Below are positions 8,621 to 17,685 of a stretch of 64,000 bases of DNA, piece after piece. This DNA is from JAJDZL01 sp965220665 (GTDB lineage Bacteria > Pseudomonadota > Gammaproteobacteria > Arenicellales > JAJDZL01). The notes under the pieces are model-generated. The model had not been told where the DNA came from. It was given only the letters and a program-made list of their open reading frames with translations, and made no database searches. The position numbers and the translations under genes were made by a program. The DNA lies in the NCBI GenBank assembly GCA_965220665.1, contig CBDCQQ010000005.1, positions 992,001-1,056,000 on the forward strand, read 5' to 3'. How positions within the stretch are numbered: position 1 is the stretch's first letter; every line of letters begins with the position of its first letter.

Positions 8621-9969
8621 ATGGTCGTGATTCCGATACGATTGCTGCCATATCAACACCCGCTGGCGTGGGTGGCATTGGAATTGTTCGTCTTTCCGGA
8701 CCCGATTCAGCACCAATAGCAGCCCATCTGAGTAGCTCGGTACCGGCACCGAGAAACGCCGGCTATCGTATTTTCTACGATGCCGAGGGTGACGAAATTG
8801 ACCGGGGAATATTGCTCTTTTTCCCAGCACCTAACTCCTATACTGGCGAGGACGTTGTTGAATTTCAATGTCATGGCGGCCCGGTGGTGCTTGGTATGCT
8901 GTTGGCACGGGTGCTTGACTTAGGCGCTCGCACTGCTGAACCTGGGGAATTTACCCGTCGCGCGTTCTTGAACTCGAAAATGGACCTCGCCCAGGCTGAG
9001 GCGGTTGTCGATTTGATCAACAGTTCGACAGAAGCTGCGGCACGCTGCGCACTGCGTTCGCTAAAGGGAGACTTTTCCGACAAAGTATCTCGAATCATGG
9101 ATCAGCTGCAGAATCTGCGAATCTATGTTGAATCTGCTATCGACTTTCCGGACGAAGAGATTAATTTCCTGGATGATCAGCAACTGATCACATCAGTAGT
9201 TGGGATTAGAAGTGAACTCGCTGATCTGCTCAATTCTGCAGAGCGGGGAAAGGTGATGCGCGAGGGGATAGAAGTCGTCATTGCGGGGTTACCCAATGCT
9301 GGAAAGTCAAGCCTGCTAAACCAACTCGCCGGTCTTGAACGCTCAATCGTGACACCCTATGCCGGAACCACCCGGGATACGGTGGATCTTGTCGTTGACA
9401 TTGAGGGTCTGGCGGTTGGCATAACGGATACCGCCGGGCTTCGCGTTAGTAACAATCCCGTCGAACAGGAAGGTATATCACGCGCTTGGCAAAGCATCAG
9501 CGATGCAGACATCGTACTGTATCTGATAGACATTGCACAAGACATCAGTGACACAGATCGTGATAACCTGGGCAAAATTGAAGAATCTAAATTGTTGATT
9601 GTGTGGAATAAAATAGATCTTGATGATTCTTTTGTTCCATCTCCTACCGGATGTCGGGCGGATGAGGTCACAATATCCGCCAAGAATGCACTCGGTATTG
9701 ATGCGATTCGCGGCCACATTCAGGCATTTGCTGGCGTTACAGCGAGCGATGAAGGTATGTTTCTTGCACGAAGGCGACACCTTGAAGCGATTGAAAATGC
9801 GCTGAGGTATGTTGTCATTGCGCATGCTGCTCTCACTGAAAATCAGTCTGGAGACCTGGCGGCACAGGATTTGCGAGATGCAATGGATGAGCTTGGCAAA
9901 ATTGTTGGTATTCGATCAGCCGATGAGCTGCTAGGTGAAATATTTGCCAGCTTTTGTATAGGGAAATAG
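8587..9969 (+). CDS. mnmE: tRNA modification GTPase MnmE
   Basis: With MnmG it forms the complex that installs the (carboxymethyl)aminomethyl group at U34 of tRNAs. 460 residues. An N-terminal folate-binding domain (DTIAAISTPAGVGGIGIVRLSG) is followed by a helical domain interrupted by a G domain: G1 GLPNAGKSSL near 233, DTAG near 281, NKID near 341. It ends with the diagnostic catalytic C-terminus FCIGK. The only ATG/GTG/TTG start I find in frame is a GTG at 8587, inside yidC (34-base overlap), so translation is probably coupled to yidC. Confidence 0.97.
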   Translation: MVYHPQTDRGIDGRDSDTIAAISTPAGVGGIGIVRLSGPDSAPIAAHLSSSVPAPRNAGYRIFYDAEGDEIDRGILLFFPAPNSYTGEDVVEFQCHGGPVVLGMLLARVLDLGARTAEPGEFTRRAFLNSKMDLAQAEAVVDLINSSTEAAARCALRSLKGDFSDKVSRIMDQLQNLRIYVESAIDFPDEEINFLDDQQLITSVVGIRSELADLLNSAERGKVMREGIEVVIAGLPNAGKSSLLNQLAGLERSIVTPYAGTTRDTVDLVVDIEGLAVGITDTAGLRVSNNPVEQEGISRAWQSISDADIVLYLIDIAQDISDTDRDNLGKIEESKLLIVWNKIDLDDSFVPSPTGCRADEVTISAKNALGIDAIRGHIQAFAGVTASDEGMFLARRRHLEAIENALRYVVIAHAALTENQSGDLAAQDLRDAMDELGKIVGIRSADELLGEIFASFCIGK

Positions 9970-10041
9970 AGCGAATTCATCGAATTGGGAGTAAACTATT
10001 CGAAAACCCCTTCAAGGAACAAGCCTACCATCTGTGCAAAA

Positions 10042-10968
10042 ATGCGAAAAAATCAATCAGAGCGAATTTTGATCCAGATTGCTGTTGTTCTGGCTCTCCT
10101 TTTTGTCGTCGTCATATGGCAATTCGATTATCTGTCGGATTTGTATATTGAAAATCAACTCACCAGAGTTGGGTGGGTGATCAATAGCGCAATCCTGGTA
10201 TTGTTTTTGGTTGGGATGGGGCGGATGATCCATCTTTTTGTTCACTACCGGAAAGAAGAAGTGGCAATGAATGCTTTTTCAAGTGCCATCGCCTCCGGAA
10301 TGGAAGAAGATATAGGGGATGTCCTGCCGGAAGATTCCATCATTGGTCAGCGTTATTGGACCATCGCTGGATTTTTCAGAGCACGAACCGAAATCAATCA
10401 CAATGCGCTGGCTTCAACGTTGCTCGCCCGAGAAACGAGCAAGACAAGTTTTGTCAAATTCATCAATAACATTCTGATATTGGCGGGTGTCTTTGGTACG
10501 ATTGTATCGCTGACCGTGGCACTGCTTGGCGCGTCGACGGCAATGACGGCAACAGAAAGTTTGCGCGGTATTGATATTGTGATTCACGGTATGTCGACCG
10601 CGCTCTCAACTACGATGACTGCGATTGTGTCGTATTTTCTGTTCGGGTATTTTTACCTGAAGTTACTCGACACCCAGTCTTACATCCTGGGTTGGGTAGA
10701 GCATGAGACTGCAACCCAGATGATTCCGCGCTATCAGGTTGCAACCCGTTCACCAGAGCAGGCATTGAGTGAGATGTTGACCAGCACAGTTGAAACGATC
10801 GACAAATTCAATTCCTTCATTAATCAAATTCAGTCCCTTGGTGTCGCGCAAAAGGAGATGCTGGATAATTTTGAAAAGCTCAACGAACAGAACATGCATT
10901 TGCTAAGTGACATTCGGAGCATTCTGCGAGCTGGTTTCCGTTTGCGGGACGATTCCAATTCTGATTAG
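10042..10968 (+). CDS. MotA/TolQ/ExbB-type proton channel subunit
   Basis: 308-residue inner-membrane protein from the ATG at 10042; a TTG at 9985 would add 19 residues. I see four TM segments at about 8-27, 44-66, 141-165 and 183-208, a cytoplasmic loop of about 75 residues between TM2 and TM3, and a ~100-residue cytoplasmic tail. TM3/TM4 carry the family pattern (AGVFGTIVSLTVALLG, then GMSTALSTTMTAIVSYF), as in MotA, TolQ and ExbB, which form the pentameric stator ring of proton-driven motors. The next gene, 19 bases on, encodes a TolR/MotB-like partner with a giant coiled coil. The pair lies between mnmE and mnmG, away from any tol, ton or flagellar genes. The family is clear; the specific role is unknown. 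Confidence 0.8.
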   Translation: MRKNQSERILIQIAVVLALLFVVVIWQFDYLSDLYIENQLTRVGWVINSAILVLFLVGMGRMIHLFVHYRKEEVAMNAFSSAIASGMEEDIGDVLPEDSIIGQRYWTIAGFFRARTEINHNALASTLLARETSKTSFVKFINNILILAGVFGTIVSLTVALLGASTAMTATESLRGIDIVIHGMSTALSTTMTAIVSYFLFGYFYLKLLDTQSYILGWVEHETATQMIPRYQVATRSPEQALSEMLTSTVETIDKFNSFINQIQSLGVAQKEMLDNFEKLNEQNMHLLSDIRSILRAGFRLRDDSNSD

Positions 10969-10987
10969 GAGCTAAGGTCCAACCGTT

Positions 10988-13888
10988 ATGACGGGGAACT
11001 CTGGCGGATTCGTTGACCTGCGCGTTCACCGCGCTACTGAAAGCAGTCATTCTGACGACAGTATCTGGCCATCATTCACTGACATCATGATGGTCATTGT
11101 GATGATTTTTCTCATGGCGTCGGTAATTTTCATGCTGCGTAATATCCAGTTAGGCCAAGATATGGAACTCGCTTCTGAGGCGCGCAGCCAGGCAATTTTG
11201 GAAACTGAGTCTTTACGTGAGAGAGCCGCTTATCTTGCTGAAATTGTTGAACAAACCAAAGAGCAGCTCAGTCTGACAGAGTTTCAAAAGGCAGAACTTG
11301 AGGAATTGTCAAAAGAGCGTGGCGCCCGAATATCTGAACTGGAAATTGAAACCGCTGAACTCTATCAAGTCCAACAGCGGCTTGACGCTGAAGTCGGAAG
11401 CTTAACCAAGAGCCTTCAGGAGATTCGAGGCCAGCGCGATCAGCTGACAGAACGAGTCAGTTCGATGAACCTTACCATAACTGAGTTGAATTCGCTGATC
11501 CAAACACGAACGGCAGAACTGGAAGTACTGCAAGCAGGTCTTCTTGATAAGCAGAACCAGTTGGCGGCTCTGGAAGAGCATTTGAGCCAGCGAAGCAGTG
11601 AAGTGGAAGAGTTGCGTCTGACTCTGGCTGATCTACAGGCGCTTGAGGAAGAACAGCGCAATCAGATTGCAGTACTTGAAAAAGTCAGAGCGGAAAGCGA
11701 AGTCAAAATTCAAGACTTGATTGCTGAATCAGGCCTGAAGGACGAACAGATTGCTGCGCTATCTGAAGCCACACAGCAACAGAGTGCCGAGCTGGCAGAG
11801 CGGTTGACTGAGTTAGAAGAACTGGAACAGGCATATAGCGAGAGTCTTGCAGCGGTGGAGGAACTTCGCACCGGTCTGGTCAGTCGAGAGGATGAAATCC
11901 AGAGTTTGAAACTTGCCAGTGCACAGTTGCAGGGTGTTGTAGAGCAATTGGAATCCGTTAGACTGGAACAAGGGCTGACGATTGAGCGTCAACAGGAGTC
12001 ACAGGCACAGTTGCGCGAAACACTAACACAGCGAGTTGCCGAAATTTCCGATATCGAGCGTCAGCTGACTGCAAAATCAGACCAGGTGGCTCAGTTAACA
12101 GAAACACAAGTCGGTTTGCTGAGAGAACTTGAAGCTTTTCAGGTGAGCCAGGCGGAAAGTGAACGCATCATTGAATCCCAGCAGCAGGAACTTGCATCTT
12201 TGCAGGTATTACAAGCTGAACAGATTACAGAACTCACTCAAGCAGAAGCACAATTCCTTGAACAGGAGCGCGAACTGGTACGAACTAAGTCCGAATTGGA
12301 CAGAGCATTGAGAGATTTACAGCAATTGAGGTTATCAAGTGCAGCATTAAGTGAGACTCAACAGGCTGACATAGCGAGACTGACAGAGTCTGAGACACAA
12401 AGTGGGCTGACTATCGAACGGCAGCAGCAGGAGCTTGCATCACTACAGGCACTGTATGCTGAACGCTTGGCGGAACTCAATCAAATAGAGGAGAGTTTTC
12501 TCGACCGTGAACGAGAACTGGCGCGAACAAAGTCTCAATTGGACGAGGTGTTGAGTCAATTACAGCAGGTGAAGATTACCAGTGCAGCATTAAGCGAAAC
12601 TCAGCAGGCTGACATAACGAGACTGACAGAGTCTGAGACACAAAGTGGGCTGACAATCGAACGGCAGCAGCAGGAACTTGCATCGCTACAGGCGCTGTAC
12701 GATGAAAGGCTTGTAGAGTTGAATCGAGTTGAAGCAGAGTTTATAGAGAGTGACCGGAACCTGATTCGAACTCAGTCGGAGTTAAAAACAGCGTTAGAGG
12801 AATTGCAGAAGGTTCAATTGGCTAGTGCAGCCTTGAGCGAAAGTCAGAAAGCCGACATCGCTCGTCTGACTGAATCTGAGGTACAAAGAACGCAGACCAT
12901 TGAGAGCCAGAAACAGGAACTTGCCGCGCTGCAGGCCCTTTACACAGAACGTCTGGCTGATCTTGGTCGGATGGAGTCGGAATTCATCGAAAACGAGCGT
13001 AGTCTGGCGCGATTACAGGAACAAATGGTGTCCGCAGTTGAAATGATCAGTTCATTGAGACTAGATCTACAGGAGCGTAACGAAAAGATCAATTCTCTTA
13101 ATGCGAAAGTTGCCACACTAAGTGACGAAGTCAGTGCGCTAAGCACTTCCAGCGATGAGTCGAAAAGTCAAATAGATCAATTACTAACAGAAAAATTACA
13201 GGATCAGAACCGAATCGCCCAACAGCAGCAGCAACTGGTGGAACTTGAGCGGACGATACAGCAGGTAACGAACGAAAATGAAGAGTTGCTGCGAGAGCTT
13301 GACTATAGTCGCAGGTTGCAGGCGGACCGGCAACAGCAGTTTGAAACTCTACAGTCTGTTATGGCGCAATTGAGTGCCGATTTAAAGTCTCGTGATGAAA
13401 AGATTGAAAATCTGCAGACAGAGAAAGAAGAGTTGTTTCAGACGGGTGTGAAAAGCGACCACGAAATTGCCGAATTGCGCGAGGCCTATCAGCAGCGACT
13501 GACAGAATTGGCCAATCTACAAACCGCACTGACATCAAGAAGTGGTGAAGTTGAACAGCTTCAAAGTGAAATCGTTGAACTTCAGGAGGAGCGTCAAATT
13601 CTATTGCGACCTGCGAGAAGTCCAGTCAACCGCTATGTTGTCGATGTGATATTCAACAAGTCACTTGAAGGTGACAACGTATTTCACTATCGGTTGCCAG
13701 GTGAGGCTGCCGCTGTTCGAGTGTCGCGCGAGGAGCTTGAAGCAGAATTAGCACGCCTCAAAAGCGAGCGGTCAGAAGGTCTTTACACCAGAATCATTTT
13801 TCCTGATGAAGACAGGTTGACTTTTTCTGAAGCCTGGACCTTTACTCAACATATTCAGTCGAACTACGACTACTACTCCAATCAATAA
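10988..13888 (+). CDS. TolR/MotB-like protein with giant repeated coiled coil
   Basis: 966 residues. A short polar N-terminus is followed by one TM segment (residues 27-50) starting WPSFTDIMMVIVMIFLM. Asp32 sits where ExbD, TolR and MotB have their proton-carrying Asp. Residues ~55-875 are almost pure Gln/Glu/Leu-rich heptad coiled coil, including four tandem copies of an 81-residue unit. The final ~85 residues (from RYVVDVIFNK) are globular with a beta-alpha-beta pattern (VSREELEAELARLK, LYTRIIFPDED, FSEAWTFTQHIQ). This resembles the TolR/ExbD periplasmic domain rather than an OmpA domain; I infer that from pattern only. N-in topology would put the coiled coil in the periplasm. No known family by name. 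Confidence 0.72.
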   Translation: MTGNSGGFVDLRVHRATESSHSDDSIWPSFTDIMMVIVMIFLMASVIFMLRNIQLGQDMELASEARSQAILETESLRERAAYLAEIVEQTKEQLSLTEFQKAELEELSKERGARISELEIETAELYQVQQRLDAEVGSLTKSLQEIRGQRDQLTERVSSMNLTITELNSLIQTRTAELEVLQAGLLDKQNQLAALEEHLSQRSSEVEELRLTLADLQALEEEQRNQIAVLEKVRAESEVKIQDLIAESGLKDEQIAALSEATQQQSAELAERLTELEELEQAYSESLAAVEELRTGLVSREDEIQSLKLASAQLQGVVEQLESVRLEQGLTIERQQESQAQLRETLTQRVAEISDIERQLTAKSDQVAQLTETQVGLLRELEAFQVSQAESERIIESQQQELASLQVLQAEQITELTQAEAQFLEQERELVRTKSELDRALRDLQQLRLSSAALSETQQADIARLTESETQSGLTIERQQQELASLQALYAERLAELNQIEESFLDRERELARTKSQLDEVLSQLQQVKITSAALSETQQADITRLTESETQSGLTIERQQQELASLQALYDERLVELNRVEAEFIESDRNLIRTQSELKTALEELQKVQLASAALSESQKADIARLTESEVQRTQTIESQKQELAALQALYTERLADLGRMESEFIENERSLARLQEQMVSAVEMISSLRLDLQERNEKINSLNAKVATLSDEVSALSTSSDESKSQIDQLLTEKLQDQNRIAQQQQQLVELERTIQQVTNENEELLRELDYSRRLQADRQQQFETLQSVMAQLSADLKSRDEKIENLQTEKEELFQTGVKSDHEIAELREAYQQRLTELANLQTALTSRSGEVEQLQSEIVELQEERQILLRPARSPVNRYVVDVIFNKSLEGDNVFHYRLPGEAAAVRVSREELEAELARLKSERSEGLYTRIIFPDEDRLTFSEAWTFTQHIQSNYDYYSNQ
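12179..13030 (+). repeat. 243-bp tandem repeat (81 codons), four copies
   Basis: Four in-frame copies begin at 12179, 12422, 12665 and 12908, each with Q-x-Q-E-L-A-x-L-Q, exactly 243 bp apart. Later landmarks repeat at the same spacing: GCTGACAT at 12365 and 12608, GCCGACAT at 12851. Copies 2 and 3 are the most alike at DNA level, including a shared run coding ESETQSGLTIER, which suggests a recent duplication; copy 4 diverges after about 35 codons. Confidence 0.9.
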
Positions 13889-14281
13889 CAGACTGAAACA
13901 TCGTCTTCAGTTTGATCCAGCCAGCAGTGATATAGTGATAAGATATTGATAATAAAGACTAATGATGTCAATAGATTGCGATCACAAGGTTTCGATTGAG
14001 AATTTGTATGGCACGCAGAAATCGTATGCCTGACTCTATTGGGTGATCCCAATCGAAATTGAAGCATTCAGAGAAGTAAATTTGGTGGATAATGCACAAT
14101 CCGAACTGCGGGTTTAACCACAAGACTTGCAGAATGGTCACTTAATGACCTAATTTCAAGTATTTACGCATCACTTAACAGACCTCGTCGATATGAATAG
14201 ATTCACGTTCAGCAATATTCAGGGTACCTGTCCTGCGAGTTTGGGGTGTGTTGTGCCATTATTCGAGACGGGAGCAGCATC
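13889..14281. other. non-coding gap upstream of mnmG
   Basis: About 390 bp without a credible gene. It is AT-rich, with three GATC sites (near 13914, 13979 and 14044) and one DnaA-box-like 9-mer on the minus strand (TTATCCACC, 14084-14092). A small inverted repeat, ACTGAA/TTCAGT at 13892-13911, follows the coiled-coil gene but lacks a T tract. It probably contains the mnmG promoter. Because E. coli oriC lies next to mnmG, it is a secondary origin candidate, but the box density is low. Confidence 0.4.
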
Positions 14282-16177
14282 ATGCCGTCAATGATGAACT
14301 ACGACGTTGTTGTTGTGGGTGGTGGTCATGCTGGTGCTGAAGCTGCAATGGCCGCGGCTCGGACTGGTAGTCGTACACTGCTATTGACCCAAAACATTGA
14401 AACCATTGGACAAATGTCCTGCAATCCAGCCATTGGCGGAATCGGTAAGGGGCACATCGTTCGTGAAATTGATGCGCTAGGCGGTCTTATGGCGCATGCG
14501 ACCGACCGCAGTGGGATTCAGTTTCGTCGGTTAAATGTTCGAAAAGGGCCGGCTGTGCGCGCCACGAGAGCGCAGACAGATCGATCGCTTTACCGATCAG
14601 CTGTCCGAAAGATGTTGGAAGAGCAGGACAATCTGACCTTTTTTCAGCAGGAAGTGGATGATCTTGTGGTTGATGGTGATCGCGTGACAGGTGTGGTTAC
14701 CCGATTTGGTGTTCGAATCAGCGCTAGAAGCGTGGTTCTTGCGACAGGCACTTTTCTAGGCGGTGTTTTGCATGTCGGTCTTCAACAGCGAAGCGGCGGC
14801 CGTGCTGGCGATGCGCCGTCGAATCGGCTGGCTACCAGGTTGCGAGACATGATGTTCCACGTGGAACGTCTCAAAACCGGTACCCCTCCTCGCATCGATG
14901 GCCGAACCATTGATTATTCAAGACTGACTGAGCAGCCCGGCGATCAGCCGACATTGGTATTTTCGTTTATCGGTTCTGTCGATGAGCATCCGCGTCAGAT
15001 ATCCTGCCATATCGCACGTACCAACGAGAGGACGCACGACATCATTCGCAAACATTTGCATGAATCGGCGATGTATGGCGGTGTTATCGACTCTATAGGA
15101 CCGCGCTACTGTCCGTCAGTCGAGGACAAGGTGGTTCGATTTGCGGATCGCACCTCCCATCAGATTTTTGTTGAGCCCGAAGGTCTTGATTCGTATGAAA
15201 TATATCCAAACGGAATTTCGACCAGCCTGCCGTTCGAAGCACAGTGTGACTTTGTCAAATCCATCGAAGGCTTTGAAAATGCAGTGATTACTCGTCCCGG
15301 TTATGCGATTGAGTACGACTTTTTGGATCCGAGGGATCTGCACCCAAGTCTCGAAACAAAAGTTCTTAGCGGGCTTTTTTTCGCGGGACAGATTAACGGT
15401 ACAACTGGCTATGAAGAAGCTGCGTGTCAGGGCTTGATTGCTGGGCTCAATGCCTCTCGACAGGCTCAGAATCTGGAGACATGGTGGCCTAGACGAGATC
15501 AGGCCTATATTGGCGTGCTTATTGACGATCTGGTGACTAAAGGCGCCGATGAACCCTATCGTATGTTTACCTCGCGAGCAGAGAATCGACTGCTGCTGCG
15601 TGAAGATAATGCGGACCTTCGTTTGACCGAAATCGGGCGTGAACTTGGACTGGTTAATGACCAACGCTGGAAAATATTCAGCACTAAGCGTAACTTGCTT
15701 GAGAGTGAACGTTCCCGCCTTGAGGCTGTTAAAGTAACACCAACGGCTGAAACACAGGCTGTTAGCGAAAAGAGCATGGGCCGTGCATTGACGAGTGAAA
15801 CAACGCTGTATGCTCTTTTAAGAGATCCTGAAGTGAACTATGACACAATAATGCAGCTTCCAGGTGCAGGTAATCCGGTTACTGACCGTTCAGTGCAGGA
15901 ACAGCTTGAAATAGAAGCGCGTTATGAAGGCTACATTGAGCGTCAGAAAACGGCACTTCGTAAAACAATGAAACTGGAAAGAGTCGATTTACCTTCAGCC
16001 ATTGACTATTTCAGAATTCATGGACTGTCGAATGAGGTGCGGCAGAAGTTGGACCGGCATCGTCCACAGAATTTAGGTCTTGCATCCAGAATACCCGGAG
16101 TTACCCCAGCAGCGGTATCGGCTTTGGCCGTACACCTGAAAAAAGAAGCCATGCAAAAATCCGAGCCGGTGACTTAG
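14282..16177 (+). CDS. mnmG: tRNA uridine-5-carboxymethylaminomethyl synthase MnmG
   Basis: FAD-dependent partner of MnmE (former GidA). 631 residues from the ATG at 14282, which has GGGAG at 14270-14274, 7 bases upstream; a GTG at 14246 would add 12 unlikely residues. It has the Rossmann FAD motif VVVGGGHAGAEAA, GQMSCNPAIGGIGKGH, FNGTTGYEEA-type signatures (QINGTTGYEEAACQG), YRMFTSRAENRLLLRE, and a helical C-terminal domain with GLSNEVRQKL and SRIPGVTPAAVSAL. A parS-like site is embedded around codons 191-196. It heads the mnmG-rsmG-parA-parB run. Confidence 0.97.
   Translation: MPSMMNYDVVVVGGGHAGAEAAMAAARTGSRTLLLTQNIETIGQMSCNPAIGGIGKGHIVREIDALGGLMAHATDRSGIQFRRLNVRKGPAVRATRAQTDRSLYRSAVRKMLEEQDNLTFFQQEVDDLVVDGDRVTGVVTRFGVRISARSVVLATGTFLGGVLHVGLQQRSGGRAGDAPSNRLATRLRDMMFHVERLKTGTPPRIDGRTIDYSRLTEQPGDQPTLVFSFIGSVDEHPRQISCHIARTNERTHDIIRKHLHESAMYGGVIDSIGPRYCPSVEDKVVRFADRTSHQIFVEPEGLDSYEIYPNGISTSLPFEAQCDFVKSIEGFENAVITRPGYAIEYDFLDPRDLHPSLETKVLSGLFFAGQINGTTGYEEAACQGLIAGLNASRQAQNLETWWPRRDQAYIGVLIDDLVTKGADEPYRMFTSRAENRLLLREDNADLRLTEIGRELGLVNDQRWKIFSTKRNLLESERSRLEAVKVTPTAETQAVSEKSMGRALTSETTLYALLRDPEVNYDTIMQLPGAGNPVTDRSVQEQLEIEARYEGYIERQKTALRKTMKLERVDLPSAIDYFRIHGLSNEVRQKLDRHRPQNLGLASRIPGVTPAAVSALAVHLKKEAMQKSEPVT
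14853..14868. promoter_or_regulatory. parS: parS centromere-like site inside mnmG
   Basis: TGTTCCACGTGGAACG matches the chromosomal parS consensus TGTTCCACGTGGAACA at 15 of 16 positions and has a perfect 14-bp palindromic core, GTTCCACGTGGAAC. It encodes MFHVER within MnmG, where other MnmG proteins typically have LRVGR. It lies about 2 kb upstream of parA-parB; ParB is expected to load here and spread. It is the only CACGTG-centred match of this quality that I found in the window. Confidence 0.88.
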
Positions 16178-16193
16178 CGGTAATCTTTGAAAT

Positions 16194-16907
16194 ATGGTCC
16201 GTTCAGCGGAACTTAGTGAAACCTCAGAACGGCTTCCCCAACAGGTATGGGAAAAGGCCTGTGGAAACGATGCGCGTGTCACTATGGCAAACCGATTGCG
16301 CCAAGCATCATCGATGATGTCATTGGATCTGACCGACGGACAAATTGAGAGCGCCATTGCGTATTCCGAACTTCTGCTCAGATGGAATCTGCGCATGAAT
16401 CTCACAGCGATTCGAACATTGGAAGGCATTGTAATTAAACACTTTTTAGATAGCCTGGCGATCGTTGAACACATTAAGGGTCAACGTATTATTGATATTG
16501 GTAGCGGTGCTGGATTTCCAGGCATTGCTGTGGCTTTGGTGAGGCCAAATTTACAGGTCGTGTTGCTGGATGCAAAAGAAAAAAAGGTAAAGTTTCTGCG
16601 TCATGCCATCGCTAAATTTGGATTTGATAATGTTAAGGTTGTTCACCAGCGCATTCAGAATTATTCCTCCAGAGGCGGTTTTGACACTGCGCTGGTCAGG
16701 AGTCTTGGTTCACTTTCTGCGATTGCGGAATTTGCGTTACCAGTATTATCCAAGAGCGGCAGGGTGATTGCGATGAAGGGAAAAATGCCTGAGGCGGAGC
16801 TCGAAGCGCTCAAAATACCCTGTCGAGTGGAAGTCAAAAAAGTCGATGTGCCCTACCTTGATAGCGATCGGCACTGCGTAATATTGGAACACCCGGTTCA
16901 TTCGTGA
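16194..16907 (+). CDS. rsmG: 16S rRNA (guanine527-N7)-methyltransferase RsmG
   Basis: SAM-dependent methyltransferase (former GidB) acting on G527 of 16S rRNA. The SAM-binding motif is IIDIGSGAGFPGIAVAL, followed by LLDAKEKKVKFLRH, VRSLGSLSAIAEFALP and MKGKMPEAEL. As drawn it has 237 residues. The internal ATG at 16284 (MANRLRQASS) would give 207 residues, the exact E. coli length and alignment start, so it may be the true start; neither ATG has a strong Shine-Dalgarno. It lies between mnmG and parA. Confidence 0.95.
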   Translation: MVRSAELSETSERLPQQVWEKACGNDARVTMANRLRQASSMMSLDLTDGQIESAIAYSELLLRWNLRMNLTAIRTLEGIVIKHFLDSLAIVEHIKGQRIIDIGSGAGFPGIAVALVRPNLQVVLLDAKEKKVKFLRHAIAKFGFDNVKVVHQRIQNYSSRGGFDTALVRSLGSLSAIAEFALPVLSKSGRVIAMKGKMPEAELEALKIPCRVEVKKVDVPYLDSDRHCVILEHPVHS

Positions 16908-16917
16908 GGATTGAATC

Positions 16918-17685
16918 GTGAACAGCGTAATCGCAGTGGCGAGTCAGAAAGGAGGTGTCGGCAAAACGACAACGGCGCTCAATGTCGCAGCCATGCTTGC
17001 CAGAGCCAAGCGCAAGGTTTTGGCCGTTGATCTGGACCCGCAGGCCAATTTGACTACCGGTGTTGGAATTGATCCGGTGGACGGCCAGCGCGGTGTATAT
17101 GGAGCCTTGCTGGGTCTCGAATCTATTGAAGATGCCATCGTTTCCAATGAAGCGGGCTTTGATATTGTTCCAGCGAATAGAGACCTAGCCGGTGCTCAAG
17201 TCGAGTTGATTACTGTGAAGCGACGCGAGTTCCAACTCAGGGATTCGCTAAGCAGCGTGCGCAAGGAATATAATTGGATTCTGTTGGATTGCCCACCATC
17301 CCTGAATATTGTGGTTATCAACGCAATGGTTGCTGCTGACAGTGTGATTATTCCTACACAGTGTGAATTTTTTGCATTGCAAGGGCTTGTTGAACTGCTT
17401 TCTACAATCAAAACTGTGCAGCGCAATTTCAATCCTGAGCTCAAACTGAATGGCATTCTCAGAACCATGTATGACACTCGAAATAAATTAAGCCATGAAG
17501 TATCTGATCAGTTGAAGGCACATTTTGATGCTCAATTGTACCGAACAATAATTCCGAGAAATGTGCGGCTTGCTGAGGCTTCCAGTCACGGAAAATCTGT
17601 TCTTGAATACGATAAAAACTGTGTAGGAACAATGGCTTATATGGCATTCGCAGGTGAGTTATTGAATCAGGAGTCAGACATATGA
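16918..17685 (+). CDS. parA: chromosome partitioning ATPase ParA
   Basis: Deviant Walker ATPase that works with ParB and parS to segregate the origin region. 255 residues starting at a GTG (16918) preceded by GAGGA. Motifs: KGGVGKTTT at 11-19 with the signature Lys, VDLDPQANLTTG near 40, and LLDCPPSLN near 122. Chromosomal type: no N-terminal HTH extension. ATGA overlap with parB. Confidence 0.97.
   Translation: MNSVIAVASQKGGVGKTTTALNVAAMLARAKRKVLAVDLDPQANLTTGVGIDPVDGQRGVYGALLGLESIEDAIVSNEAGFDIVPANRDLAGAQVELITVKRREFQLRDSLSSVRKEYNWILLDCPPSLNIVVINAMVAADSVIIPTQCEFFALQGLVELLSTIKTVQRNFNPELKLNGILRTMYDTRNKLSHEVSDQLKAHFDAQLYRTIIPRNVRLAEASSHGKSVLEYDKNCVGTMAYMAFAGELLNQESDI

Noticed and set aside
16073..16474. 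Long antisense frames over mnmG, rsmG and other conserved genes
   Set aside because: They are shadows of conserved genes in other frames and have no independent support.
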